DNA from: SAR202 cluster bacterium bin127
GTDB lineage: Bacteria > Chloroflexota > Dehalococcoidia > Lucifugimonadales > Lucifugimonadaceae
Length of the DNA stretch: 64,000 bases
Direction of reading: 5' to 3'
NCBI GenBank assembly: GCA_002239045.1
Contig: MPNN01000002.1
Coordinates: 248,001 to 312,000, forward strand
Shown here: positions 16,993 to 25,617 of the stretch, piece after piece
Numbering within the stretch: position 1 is the first letter of the stretch
How the letters are laid out: each line of letters opens with the position of its first letter
Notes under the pieces: generated by a model
What the model was told of the DNA's origin: nothing
Database searches by the model: none
The model's input: the letters and a program-made list of their open reading frames with translations, nothing else
Position numbers and translations under genes: made by a program

Positions 16993-18368
16993 GCGGCACC
17001 TCCATTCCCGATATCCGAGAGCGCGTTTACAAGACGATCAATGCCTTGCCGACTGTTCATCTCGGTTACACAGAGAAGCATTCCTTCGGATGCCCCCCTT
17101 GTGTTCCCCCCAAAATCGGGGGGAATGGTGACGGGTAAACCGCCGGTAATCCCACGGTCCGCCAATCGCCTACTGACTTCAACCGGGGCGATCGGACACT
17201 CGACGGCAAATTCGTTGAAGAATGTGCCCCCTCCTCCAATCACACTCCACCCGGGCAGTGCGTCAATCGCGTTCGCCAGATAATGCGCCTTGTGGTACGA
17301 CAACTCTGCAACCTTGCGCAAACCGTTCGGACCCATAGTCGCGCAATAGACCGCGACCATCAATCCGATGAGCTGCGTGCTCGTGCAGATGTTAGAGGTG
17401 GCTCGCTCTCGCCGAATGTGTTGTTCCCTTGTCTGTAACGTCAGCGTGTAGCCGGTGCGACCTAGCGTGTCTGTTGTCCTACCGATAATTCGACCGGGCA
17501 ACTGACGAATGAAGCGCTGCTTGGTAGTGAACAGACCGACATATGCGCCGCCAAACGTCAATGGCACGCCTAGCGGTTGGCCCTCTCCAGTGGCGATGTC
17601 GACACCAAACTCTCCGGGCGACTTGAACATCCCAAGCGCCGTCGGGTACGTGTGCATCACCGACAACGCTCCCGCCGCGTGCGCGGCATCTGTCAACGCT
17701 TTGACATCTTCGATCCGGCCCAAGAAATTCGGAGATTGGAAAGCGATACATGCCGCGTCGTCGGGAACGTCTCCGTTCAACACGGACTCGCGACTGATCG
17801 CTTCAATCTCGACCTGCTGGTAACGGGCGTAAGCTTCAGCGACTTCAAACAGTCTTTTGTCGGCTGTGTCCAGAATCAAAATTCGATTGCGCCGACTAAC
17901 CCTGGCCGCCATCAACCCGGCCTCTGCAAACGCCGTCGGACCGTCATACATTCCGGCATTGGCGACTTCCATGCCGAAGATCTGAGCAACCGCCGACTGA
18001 AACTCGAATCCGCTTTGCAACACTCCTTGCGCCGCTTCGGGTTGATAAGGGGTATATGACGTCACGAACTCGCCGCGCTGCAATATCGCGCCCACGGTCG
18101 ATGGAATGAAGTGATGGTACGCGCCCGCGCCCAAGAATGACGGTCTAGTACCGGCATCTTGGTTCAAAGCTGCCAAGGCCTGCATGCGGGTGGCGACCTC
18201 CAACTCCGATGCAGCATTCGGTAGTCGGAGCGACGAATTACGATGCTGCTCCGGGATGTCGGTGATCAGAGCGTCAAAATCGTCGACGCCGATCGTCGCC
18301 AACATCTGAGCTCGTTCAGATGCCGTGTTTGGAATGAACGGATGGGGAGAGTCGGCGTTGCTCGTCAA
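16989..18368 (-). CDS. gcvPA: Glycine dehydrogenase (decarboxylating) subunit 1, GcvPA
   Basis: This 459-residue protein is the non-PLP half of the two-subunit glycine decarboxylase. Diagnostic stretches are FLGAGAYHHFIPSTVGAI near residue 78, TSYTPYQPEAAQGVLQ near 105, GMYDGPTAFAEA near 140 and the C-terminal LLCVTEMNSRQGIDRLV. It forms an alpha2beta2 enzyme with GcvPB. Near the C-terminus a G/C hairpin repeat (17104-17125) encodes part of IPPDFGGNT, which looks like a short in-frame addition. The start lies 3 bases after the gcvH stop. Confidence 0.95.
   Translation of the reverse strand: MTSNADSPHPFIPNTASERAQMLATIGVDDFDALITDIPEQHRNSSLRLPNAASELEVATRMQALAALNQDAGTRPSFLGAGAYHHFIPSTVGAILQRGEFVTSYTPYQPEAAQGVLQSGFEFQSAVAQIFGMEVANAGMYDGPTAFAEAGLMAARVSRRNRILILDTADKRLFEVAEAYARYQQVEIEAISRESVLNGDVPDDAACIAFQSPNFLGRIEDVKALTDAAHAAGALSVMHTYPTALGMFKSPGEFGVDIATGEGQPLGVPLTFGGAYVGLFTTKQRFIRQLPGRIIGRTTDTLGRTGYTLTLQTREQHIRRERATSNICTSTQLIGLMVAVYCATMGPNGLRKVAELSYHKAHYLANAIDALPGWSVIGGGGTFFNEFAVECPIAPVEVSRRLADRGITGGLPVTIPPDFGGNTRGASEGMLLCVTEMNSRQGIDRLVNALSDIGNGGAA
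17104..17125. repeat. G/C hairpin repeat within gcvPA
   Basis: TTCCCCCC (17104-17111) and GGGGGGAA (17118-17125) form an 8-bp stem with loop AAAATC inside the coding sequence. It belongs to the same class of dispersed hairpins as those at 15925 and 43622. Confidence 0.65.
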
Positions 18369-18371
18369 AGA

Positions 18372-18749
18372 CTACTCCAGCGTTCCTTGGTAGGTTTGGG
18401 AATCCATCAACTCATCCAGCTCCGATGGATCGTCGAGCTGCACCTCCATGATCCACCCGTCGCCATAGGGGTCCGAGTTGACGAGTTCGGGCGATTGCTC
18501 CAACTCTTCATTGACCGCGGTAACGGTTCCGCTAACTGGAGAGAATAGGTCGCTCACGGCCTTCACCGATTCGATCTCTCCAAACTTGTCGAACTGATCC
18601 ACCTTCGAGCCAATCTCGGGCAATTCGACAAACACAACATCGCCAAGAGTGTCCTGTGCAAAGTTGGTAATTCCGACCTCGGCGACGTCGCCATTTCCGA
18701 CGCGCGCCCATTCATGTTCGGACGAGTACTTCAAATCATCTGGATACAA
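18372..18749 (-). CDS. gcvH: Glycine cleavage system H protein
   Basis: This 125-residue carrier protein shuttles the aminomethyl group on a lipoyl arm between the P, T and L proteins. It opens with KYSSEHEWARV. The lipoylation site Lys63 is in GEIESVKAVSDLFSP, and the fold-typical SPVSGTVTAVNEEL follows. The length is normal. It lies in the gcv operon between gcvT and gcvPA. No lipoate ligase or lipoyl synthase gene is in the window. Confidence 0.97.
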   Translation of the reverse strand: MYPDDLKYSSEHEWARVGNGDVAEVGITNFAQDTLGDVVFVELPEIGSKVDQFDKFGEIESVKAVSDLFSPVSGTVTAVNEELEQSPELVNSDPYGDGWIMEVQLDDPSELDELMDSQTYQGTLE

Positions 18750-18913
18750 CGCAGTTTGCCTCCGTCGCTACCTATGTCGATAACCGCATTGACTCTAACA
18801 AATTCATGTGCGGAAAGTCGTGATCTCGCATTTCCTGAGTAAACCCAGACCTATGAGCTTGCATCTGGACGATGTTTGGCATCATGTCGCGAAGCGAAAA
18901 CTCGGAGGACGGC

Positions 18914-20062
18914 TCAGCGTCGAGTACGTGGCCGTAGTGCGGTAGGTTTGATGGGCCTGTCACTTCGATAGAACGGCAACTTCACGACTTCTGCGTCAAC
19001 CATTCGACCGCGAACGTCGATCTGAACTACGGTTCCGATTTCGGATTGGGCGATGTCGATATATCCCATGGCGATGGCCATTCCCAACGTAGGAGAGTGC
19101 GTACCCGAGGTAACGACACCGACCTCGTCTCCGTTAACGTGAATAGAGTGCCCATGCCTCGCGATCCCGCGAGAGCGCATCACGAATCCCGCGATCCGCC
19201 TCGGCGTACCCTCGTCTCGAATCTTGCGCAGGGCTTCACCAGCGATATATTCCGTACGATTAGGTCGCACCGTCCATCTCAACCCTGATTCGTACGGATT
19301 GTTCTCGACCGTCATATCTGAACCATGGAGCATAAGCCCGGCCTCTAATCTCAAAACGTCTCGAGCTCCCAATCCACATTCCGTAGAGCCAGAATCGATC
19401 AAAAGATTCCAGATTCCCGGCGCGTGCGCGCTGTCGAACATGATCTCGAATCCGTCTTCACCGGTGTATCCGGTTCGAACCGTCAGGATGCGCTCACCAT
19501 CGAGCGTCGCTTCACCCGCGCGAAACCTAGTTGTCAATCCCGCCTCGTCATCCGTCAATTCATCCAGCATCGACACCGCATTCGGACCTTGAACCGCAAT
19601 CATCGCGATGTCGAGAGAACGGTCGACGAGTTCGACGTCAACGTGTCCTTCCGCGGCAAACGCATTCATCTGAGACGTTAGCCACGCTCGATCGGTGTCG
19701 GCATTGCCGGCGTTCACCACCAGTAGGAATCGGTTCTCCGCAAGGTTGTAGACGATCGCGTCGTCGATAATCCCGCCATCTTGGTTGCATATGACGTGAT
19801 ACCTGCCTAGGCCATGCTCAAGCCGAGACGCCCGCAAACTCAGCACCGTGTCCAAGAACCGACCTGCGTCTACACCCGTGAACTCCAACCTCGCCATGTG
19901 AGAAACGTCGAAGATGCCAACATCGTTCCGAACCTGCCGGACCTCGTGAATGATCCCGTTCGGATACTGAACCGGCATGTCCCATCCCCCGAACGGCACC
20001 ATACGTGCGCCGCTCGCGACGTGAGTTTCATATAACGGTGTCCTCATTGCCATACTGAGCAT
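18914..20062 (-). CDS. gcvT: Glycine cleavage system T protein (aminomethyltransferase)
   Basis: This 382-residue folate-dependent enzyme takes the methylene group from aminomethyl-lipoyl-GcvH to tetrahydrofolate and releases ammonia. Seen are TPLYETHVASGARMVPFGGWDMPVQY at the N-terminus (residues 7-32), GIFDVSHMARLEFTG, and RTGYTGEDGFEI with GLGARDVLRLEAGLMLHG in the middle, all typical. AGGGGAAAGAG precedes the ATG at 20062; in-frame ATGs at 20053 and 20047 are alternatives. A 164-base gap separates it from gcvH, and I see no gene in that gap. Confidence 0.96.
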   Translation of the reverse strand: MLSMAMRTPLYETHVASGARMVPFGGWDMPVQYPNGIIHEVRQVRNDVGIFDVSHMARLEFTGVDAGRFLDTVLSLRASRLEHGLGRYHVICNQDGGIIDDAIVYNLAENRFLLVVNAGNADTDRAWLTSQMNAFAAEGHVDVELVDRSLDIAMIAVQGPNAVSMLDELTDDEAGLTTRFRAGEATLDGERILTVRTGYTGEDGFEIMFDSAHAPGIWNLLIDSGSTECGLGARDVLRLEAGLMLHGSDMTVENNPYESGLRWTVRPNRTEYIAGEALRKIRDEGTPRRIAGFVMRSRGIARHGHSIHVNGDEVGVVTSGTHSPTLGMAIAMGYIDIAQSEIGTVVQIDVRGRMVDAEVVKLPFYRSDRPIKPTALRPRTRR

Positions 20063-20096
20063 CCGCTCTTTCCCCTAGGTTCTTGATCGCCTTATG

Positions 20097-21272
20097 TCAA
20101 TCGTACGGTATGGAACTTAGGTGGCGAGGCCGTGACAATGGATCCCCATAGACAGGCGCCGTTTCCAATCCGGCGAGGTCAATCTCTGGCGCACCACGAC
20201 GGTGTTGAGCGACTCTGAAATTCCCAAGGCCCCGCGTGTCGACGAGCGAATTCAGAGACCGCAATTCGCGATTCTGGAGGCCCACATCCATCTCACGTTG
20301 CCTTGACACGAACGCCTCCCTAACGCGGCGCAAATACTCGCCTATCCCCAGATCAAACAGAAAGTCTCGTTGCGATTTCAACTCCGTCTTCCGCTCAAAA
20401 CCAACCGCATTCAAAACTTCATCAACTGCGGTGAAATCTACATGCGACGTAATGTCCTGTAGACCGATATCACGGAACGGATTTTGTCCAAGTACGTGGT
20501 CTCGATAACATCTCAGCGACCCTTCATATCTCAGACGGTGATATAGATTGTCTCGTTCATGACCGTAGTCAATCGTCAGCACATACCCTCGCCCCAGCAG
20601 CCCCGCGACACGTTTCGCCCACGCATCGAGCCCCAGATTGACCTCGCCTCGATATCCATCGGGCAATCTTGAGACGAAATCGCCTACACGATCCACAATC
20701 TGGTAACTCGACGGCTCACCTTCAACGAATGCCAACTCGCTGGTGTCGCGAAAACCGACGTAACACTCGAGGACTTTACGATTTCGTACGGTAAAGACAT
20801 GCGCGGGAAATGCATCCAGCAACTCGTTACTGATCACACATCCGACAACTGATTCAAAGCTCGGCAATTCGTCAACATCACGCGCCGATCCCCGGGGGCG
20901 GATATCGAACGCGTAGTATCTTAGCGCTTCGCTGAATTGCGCTCGCCGATCATTTGATTCTTGTACTCTTGCGACCGTATCTTGAACGTCCTGTGCCAAT
21001 GCGCCATCACCCGCGCCTAACTCCACAACATCGAACATTCCTGGCTCGCCTAGTGTCTCCCAAGCCTTGAGGAGGTACCCCGCAATTAAAGCGCCAAATG
21101 CCGGATGCATCTGGGGAGAAGTCGCATAGTCCGCTCCGGCGCTGACCGACGAAGTGTAATAACCGTGCTCCCCATAGAGCGCGATCTCCATGAAATGGGC
21201 GAATGTGATCGGACCATTCCCGCGAATCTCAGATTCAACGATCTGACGCGCCGGTGTGATGTCGTCCGGCAT
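20097..21272 (-). CDS. MidA/NDUFAF7-like SAM-dependent methyltransferase
   Basis: This 391-residue protein belongs to the DUF185 family, whose mitochondrial member NDUFAF7 methylates an arginine of complex I. Seen are the N-terminal GPITFAHFMEIALYGEHGYY (residues 15-34), the SAM-site MFDVVELGAGDGALAQDV near 98, ISNELLDAFPAHVF near 152 and DYGHE near 235. The start is 12 bases after the citrate synthase stop and the stop is 34 bases before gcvT, so it is in the same operon. The target in this organism is unknown; no complex I genes are present here. Confidence 0.88.
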   Translation of the reverse strand: MPDDITPARQIVESEIRGNGPITFAHFMEIALYGEHGYYTSSVSAGADYATSPQMHPAFGALIAGYLLKAWETLGEPGMFDVVELGAGDGALAQDVQDTVARVQESNDRRAQFSEALRYYAFDIRPRGSARDVDELPSFESVVGCVISNELLDAFPAHVFTVRNRKVLECYVGFRDTSELAFVEGEPSSYQIVDRVGDFVSRLPDGYRGEVNLGLDAWAKRVAGLLGRGYVLTIDYGHERDNLYHRLRYEGSLRCYRDHVLGQNPFRDIGLQDITSHVDFTAVDEVLNAVGFERKTELKSQRDFLFDLGIGEYLRRVREAFVSRQREMDVGLQNRELRSLNSLVDTRGLGNFRVAQHRRGAPEIDLAGLETAPVYGDPLSRPRHLSSIPYD

Positions 21273-21284
21273 GGAAGGCTCTGT

Positions 21285-22433
21285 TTAGCCGCGGTCAGAA
21301 ATCGGGATGTACTCGAGCTCTCGTCCGCCCGTGTACTTCAGCAACGGCCGAATTAGGATGTTTCGACGATATTGTTCAACGACTTGAATGATCCAACCCG
21401 GGACTCGGCCGATGGCGAATATCGGTACGAACAAGTCCTGTGGGATGCCGTTCAGGTAGTAAATGACGCCCGCGAAGAAGTCCACGTTCACGTGAACGCC
21501 TCTTCGGGCGTACGGCGACATCGCCTCGACCACCGCTTCCAAGATGTTGTACCACTCCGGTTCACCCTTTTCCTGGCTCAATCGCCGAACTCCCTCTCGC
21601 AAGTGACGCGCACGGGGATCTTCCGATTTATATACCCGGTGCCCGAACCCCATAACTGGAGTCCTTGACCTCAACAGGTCTCTGACGTAACCTGCGGCAT
21701 TTTCTGGACTCCCTATCTCGCGCGCCATTTGCATTACGTTCTCGGCCGCCCCTCCGTGCGAAGGTCCAGACAATGCGCCGATCGCGGCCGAAACCGTGCT
21801 ATACGCCTCGGCTTTTGTGCCGGCAACTACCCGTGCCGCGAACGCGCTCGCGTTCGACCCGTGATCAGCGTGCAACACCAAATCCTTGTCCATCAATTGG
21901 GCGGCATCGTCTGACGGCGGTACGCCGTCGAGCATGTAAAGAAAGTTCGCCGCATGGTTCAAATCCGAGTTCGGAGTCACTGGATCGTTGCCGCGTCGGA
22001 TATTGTAGTGCGCCGCAATAATGGTGGGCACCTGCGCGGTCATACGGATTCCCTTGCGGAACGTCGCTTCCACATCGTCCCACTCCGCCTCCTTATCCGG
22101 GTCGAAAGCCGACAACGCCGAGACCGCAGTCCGGAGCACATCCATCGGGTGTGAATCCTTGACGGCATCGATTATTGGAAATATCTGTTTCGGCAACTCT
22201 CTCTGACTGCGCAGCTCTTCGTCGAATGCATTCAGATGTTCCTGCTTCGGCAATTCGCCATGCAACAGCAAATAGGACGTCTCTTCGAAATTTGAATGTT
22301 CTGCCAGATCGTGAATGCTGTAGCCCCGGTACTCGAGCACGCCGTTGGTACCGTCGATGAAGGTCGTCTCTGTGCGGTCGAAATATATCTCTCGCAATCC
22401 GCGGTTGAGCTTGATTTCACTGTCCTGGGCCAT
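21285..22433 (-). CDS. gltA: Citrate synthase
   Basis: This 382-residue enzyme condenses acetyl-CoA and oxaloacetate to citrate. Catalytic landmarks are the first His in DHGSNASAFAARVV, the second in GALSGPSHGG, GFGHRVYKSEDPRA and the Asp in NVDFFAGVIYY; the C-terminal VEQYRRNILIRP contributes Arg. The frame extends to 22520, but I chose the Met at 22433 (MAQDSEIKLNRGL) because the extra 29 residues are Ser/Pro-rich and unlike the family. It is the short, type II-like form seen in many bacteria. It heads the operon that continues with the MidA-like gene and gcvTHPAPB. Confidence 0.93.
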   Translation of the reverse strand: MAQDSEIKLNRGLREIYFDRTETTFIDGTNGVLEYRGYSIHDLAEHSNFEETSYLLLHGELPKQEHLNAFDEELRSQRELPKQIFPIIDAVKDSHPMDVLRTAVSALSAFDPDKEAEWDDVEATFRKGIRMTAQVPTIIAAHYNIRRGNDPVTPNSDLNHAANFLYMLDGVPPSDDAAQLMDKDLVLHADHGSNASAFAARVVAGTKAEAYSTVSAAIGALSGPSHGGAAENVMQMAREIGSPENAAGYVRDLLRSRTPVMGFGHRVYKSEDPRARHLREGVRRLSQEKGEPEWYNILEAVVEAMSPYARRGVHVNVDFFAGVIYYLNGIPQDLFVPIFAIGRVPGWIIQVVEQYRRNILIRPLLKYTGGRELEYIPISDRG

Positions 22434-22711
22434 TGATGTCTCGTCCGATGCTGTTGAACTATTAGGGGATGCCGGTGGCGATTTCGATGCCGTGAAGAGG
22501 ATCGCTGCAACGTCAAACACTTCCGATACGTTTCAACCTATTTTAGAGCATCGACACGCGCAGCCAAAAAGCCATCTGACTGCTCGAAATCGTTTCGCCG
22601 ACTGCCGTTCGAGAGACAGAGCAGTGATCGGGTCCGATCAATTGGTCAACGTATGCAAAACCGGATCCGGTAGTCCGACATCCACTCCCAGACTTGTGAG
22701 GCCGACGTATT

Positions 22712-24100
22712 TCAGTTTTTCGCTTTCCTGAAGCGCCAACCGTACAAGATGCTTCCGTAGTAATTGAAAATCCGAGTTGCTTCGGGATCATCGAATGGAT
22801 AGTCCGCTCCGATCTGCCTTGCGGCGGCGAGCCCGGTTATGAAACACGTTTCCTGGCTGTTGATCAACGTGTGGGCGCCACAGTGCCAAGTCCGCCGTTT
22901 GCCTTGGATAAAGCGAAACAAATGGATCAGCAGGGCAACGTGACGCACGTCATGCACAATATGCTGGAACCACCGCCTTTGGATGACCTTTGATTCATCG
23001 ATCCTACTGATCGGGTTGTAGGTCACCAGACACGGCTTATCGGACCTACCAGCCCACGGCTGCTGGTTGTGCATGATGTACGTGATTTCGTAATTGTCCG
23101 GTCTCGAACCATATTGTTCGATGTGATTACTCCGGGTCTTCAGTGGGCGCACTTCGTTGTCTGGAAGGATCGACGAGTCTGAGTGCACAACCGTGTGATT
23201 GTGGAGTTCACTCTCGTATCGTATCGACGAGAGTATGTACCGCTCCCAAAACGAGGGCTTGTCGAGAATCATCAGCGTCTGATTCGCGTTGCAAGCGAAA
23301 ATCACATCGTCGAACGTCTCGTTCACACCGTTTGCGTCCTCGACCACGACATGAGTTGAATGGCGGTGCACCTTTCGTACCGGCCGGTTCAGGTGGATTT
23401 TGTCCGTGAATTCAGCAGTGAGATTTTCGTAAATTCGCCGAGTTCCCTGGTCCCAAGTGTTCATCGGTGTGGCAACCTCGATGTCGAAAAACTCGAGGTA
23501 CCTAGCGAACAGAGACGCAGGCATGTCGAACACATTGGTCGCCATCAAGAAGTTGACGAACATCGGTTTAAGGATTTTGTATCTGAAATCACCCGAGAAA
23601 CCGCCCAGATTGAGTATCGTCCCCATGCTTATGTAGTTGAAAGGATTAACAGCGTTAACCAACCTCGACCGAGAGCGGGTCAGCCAGCCGAACGAATGTA
23701 GCCGTTTCAAAACTCGTTGGAATTTTGCGATTTCAGGTTGTAGCTGTTGCCTTATGTCGGAGTCGAAATCGTGAGCGTAGGTACCGCCTTGGTACTTCAC
23801 GCTGTAACTGAACTTGGTATCTATGACTTCGATACCGAAGCGTTGCATCAATAACTGCACGTGTTGATAAACCGACGGAATCAAAGCGGTGACTGAAATA
23901 TCAAATGGAATCGAACTGCCGTCTTCCTGTGGCATGTCCGCAGTTATCGCATTTCCACCGATTCGATCTTGAGCTTCGAACAACCGAAAGTCGAATCGGT
24001 CTCGGTGGTTGTGCAGCGCCCATGCCGCCCCTAATCCCGCAATGCCGCCACCGACGATCGCAATGCGCCGCTGTTTGCTGTCGCTTTCGCCCTTTGCCAT
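22712..24100 (-). CDS. FAD-dependent oxidoreductase, COG2907-like
   Basis: This 462-residue flavoprotein has an N-terminal dinucleotide-binding motif IAIVGGGIAGLGAAWAL (residues 13-29) and RIGGNAITADM. The C-terminal parts include YEITYIMHNQQPW and WHCGAHTLINSQETCFITGL, which recall predicted NAD/FAD-binding proteins of COG2907, often found with lipid-modifying enzymes, and more distantly amine oxidases and phytoene desaturases. It is divergent from the Rieske oxygenase gene (302 bases apart) at the left end of the sterol-type cluster. A role as a lipid desaturase or reductase is inferred; the substrate is unknown. Confidence 0.78.
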   Translation of the reverse strand: MAKGESDSKQRRIAIVGGGIAGLGAAWALHNHRDRFDFRLFEAQDRIGGNAITADMPQEDGSSIPFDISVTALIPSVYQHVQLLMQRFGIEVIDTKFSYSVKYQGGTYAHDFDSDIRQQLQPEIAKFQRVLKRLHSFGWLTRSRSRLVNAVNPFNYISMGTILNLGGFSGDFRYKILKPMFVNFLMATNVFDMPASLFARYLEFFDIEVATPMNTWDQGTRRIYENLTAEFTDKIHLNRPVRKVHRHSTHVVVEDANGVNETFDDVIFACNANQTLMILDKPSFWERYILSSIRYESELHNHTVVHSDSSILPDNEVRPLKTRSNHIEQYGSRPDNYEITYIMHNQQPWAGRSDKPCLVTYNPISRIDESKVIQRRWFQHIVHDVRHVALLIHLFRFIQGKRRTWHCGAHTLINSQETCFITGLAAARQIGADYPFDDPEATRIFNYYGSILYGWRFRKAKN

Positions 24101-24402
24101 ACCAATCAGTCTTACATACGGTGATTGAAACTTCGGTGATCGCGTTTCTCAATCTCCCCAGTATCCTGCGTGCCGTGCTTCGGTACACCAATCTGCCAAC
24201 TTCACCCGCGAGTATCCATGCATTTGCGACCCGAACCGCTCGAACGCTGGATGACCGAATGCTTAAAATATCCAAGGTAGAAGCGGCGGTGCTACCGTTG
24301 CTCTGCGGATGTTGACGCTGTTTTCATTCGTTGGCCGGTTGATTCAGCTGACTAGGAAGAGTCATTACGCGGATCACGCGAACCGTAACGAGGAGTGGAG
24401 CC
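24101..24402. other. Divergent intergenic region of the lipid cluster
   Basis: This 302-base spacer separates the flavoprotein and Rieske genes and must contain both promoters. GAGGAG lies 7-8 bases before the Rieske ATG. I see no repeat or further gene. Confidence 0.5.
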
Positions 24403-25467
24403 ATGTCGACCCAAAGTCGAAGCACTACGATTTATCGGGAACCAACACCGTTTCCTGAGGGCTGGTACTTTGTGGCAAGTCGGCAACAGCTCCTAAAAGC
24501 AAAGCTCATCCAGAAGAACTGGATGGGTGAAGACATCGTTGCGTGGTGCGACCAGAACGGGCGTGTGTGTGTCGCCGAGGCTTATTGCCCGCACCTCGGC
24601 GCTTATCTGGGACCCGACGGCGGTGGAGCCGTATCCGAAGGCCGAATCGTCTGTTCTTTCCATGGCTTCGAGTTCGACGCGACCGGGCAATGCGTCGCCA
24701 CACCGTACGCCGATCCGCCTAGAACGGCCAGATTGAGAGTCTTCGAAACACGAGATATTGCGGGCCTGATCTTCGCTTGGTGGGGGATCAGTGGGCGGGC
24801 GCCACAGTGGGCTTTGCCTGCCGACGCGCTGGAGCAAGATGGATGGTCCGACCTCGAGATCAGCACCACTCGTTTTCCCGGCCATCCTCAGGATACAACT
24901 GAGAATTCGGTGGATCTAGGCCATCTGAATTATGTCCATGGCTACGATAATGTGGGCCGCGCGGAAAGTTTGTCGGTGGACGGTCACCTGCTCACAAGCC
25001 GATTCAAATTCACGAGTGTTCGGCAGATTGCCGGGATCGCGACTCTGACCTTTGACATCGCAGCAGACACTACTGTCGCCGGATTGGGATATTCGTTCGT
25101 GGATATCCACGAGCAGTCCATTGGAATGTGCATGCGCTTGTGGGTTTTGGCGACACCGGTCGATGGCACACTCATTGACATGACGTTAGTCTCGCAGGTG
25201 CGCGAGATACGGAAACCGAAGCGCTGGGTTGTAGGTTTGGGGTTCCTTCCTACAAGGATGCGCGCACCCATCATGAACAAGTTTATGGCCCTTCAACAGC
25301 GTAGCGATGTTCAACAAGATGTCGTTATCTGGAGCCGCTTACGATACCAATCTCGCCCGCGCCTTTGCCGTTCCGACGGCGAGATCATGCCATTTAGGGC
25401 CTACTGTGCACAGTTTTACCCGGATCCAATCAATACTGTCGAATCGCTCCCGGCACCTCCGAATTGA
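24403..25467 (+). CDS. Rieske non-haem iron oxygenase (steroid-oxygenase-like)
   Basis: This 354-residue oxygenase has a Rieske [2Fe-2S] site with Cys62-x-His64 (YCPHLGAYLG) and Cys84-x2-His87 (CSFHGFEF), and a mononuclear iron site ENSVDLGHLNYVH in which His174 and His179 are ligands, with Asp171 bridging the centres. The sequence around AYCPHLGA and PYADPPRTARL resembles 3-ketosteroid 9-alpha-hydroxylase (KshA) and cholesterol 7-desaturase (DAF-36/Neverland), both acting on sterols; whether it is one of these needs a tree. Such enzymes need a ferredoxin reductase, which is not found beside it unless the flavoprotein opposite serves. It heads the plus-strand run with the MMPL transporter and methyltransferase. 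Confidence 0.87.
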   Translation: MSTQSRSTTIYREPTPFPEGWYFVASRQQLLKAKLIQKNWMGEDIVAWCDQNGRVCVAEAYCPHLGAYLGPDGGGAVSEGRIVCSFHGFEFDATGQCVATPYADPPRTARLRVFETRDIAGLIFAWWGISGRAPQWALPADALEQDGWSDLEISTTRFPGHPQDTTENSVDLGHLNYVHGYDNVGRAESLSVDGHLLTSRFKFTSVRQIAGIATLTFDIAADTTVAGLGYSFVDIHEQSIGMCMRLWVLATPVDGTLIDMTLVSQVREIRKPKRWVVGLGFLPTRMRAPIMNKFMALQQRSDVQQDVVIWSRLRYQSRPRLCRSDGEIMPFRAYCAQFYPDPINTVESLPAPPN

Positions 25468-25617
25468 ACGCAGTGTTGAGGTGCGCGCAGCGACGAGCGC
25501 AATGAGTTCATTGCGGCGACGGCGAGAGTCTAATAGCCAGTGTAAGATGACCACGGAGCACCTCGCGCTAGCAGGCGTCGCATCTTGCGACTTCCACCAT
25601 TGGAAAGGCTGGCCTGG

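Noticed and set aside
16600-17283. Plus-strand frame of 227 residues across the gcvPA-gcvPB junction
   Set aside because: It spans the junction of two clear minus-strand genes and lacks any motif.
18772-18963. Minus-strand 63-residue frame in the gcvT-gcvH gap
   Set aside because: It partly overlaps gcvT, lacks homology and has no ribosome site.
22434-22520. N-terminal extension of citrate synthase
   Set aside because: The 29 residues are Ser/Pro-rich and absent from the family, so the internal Met at 22433 is favoured.
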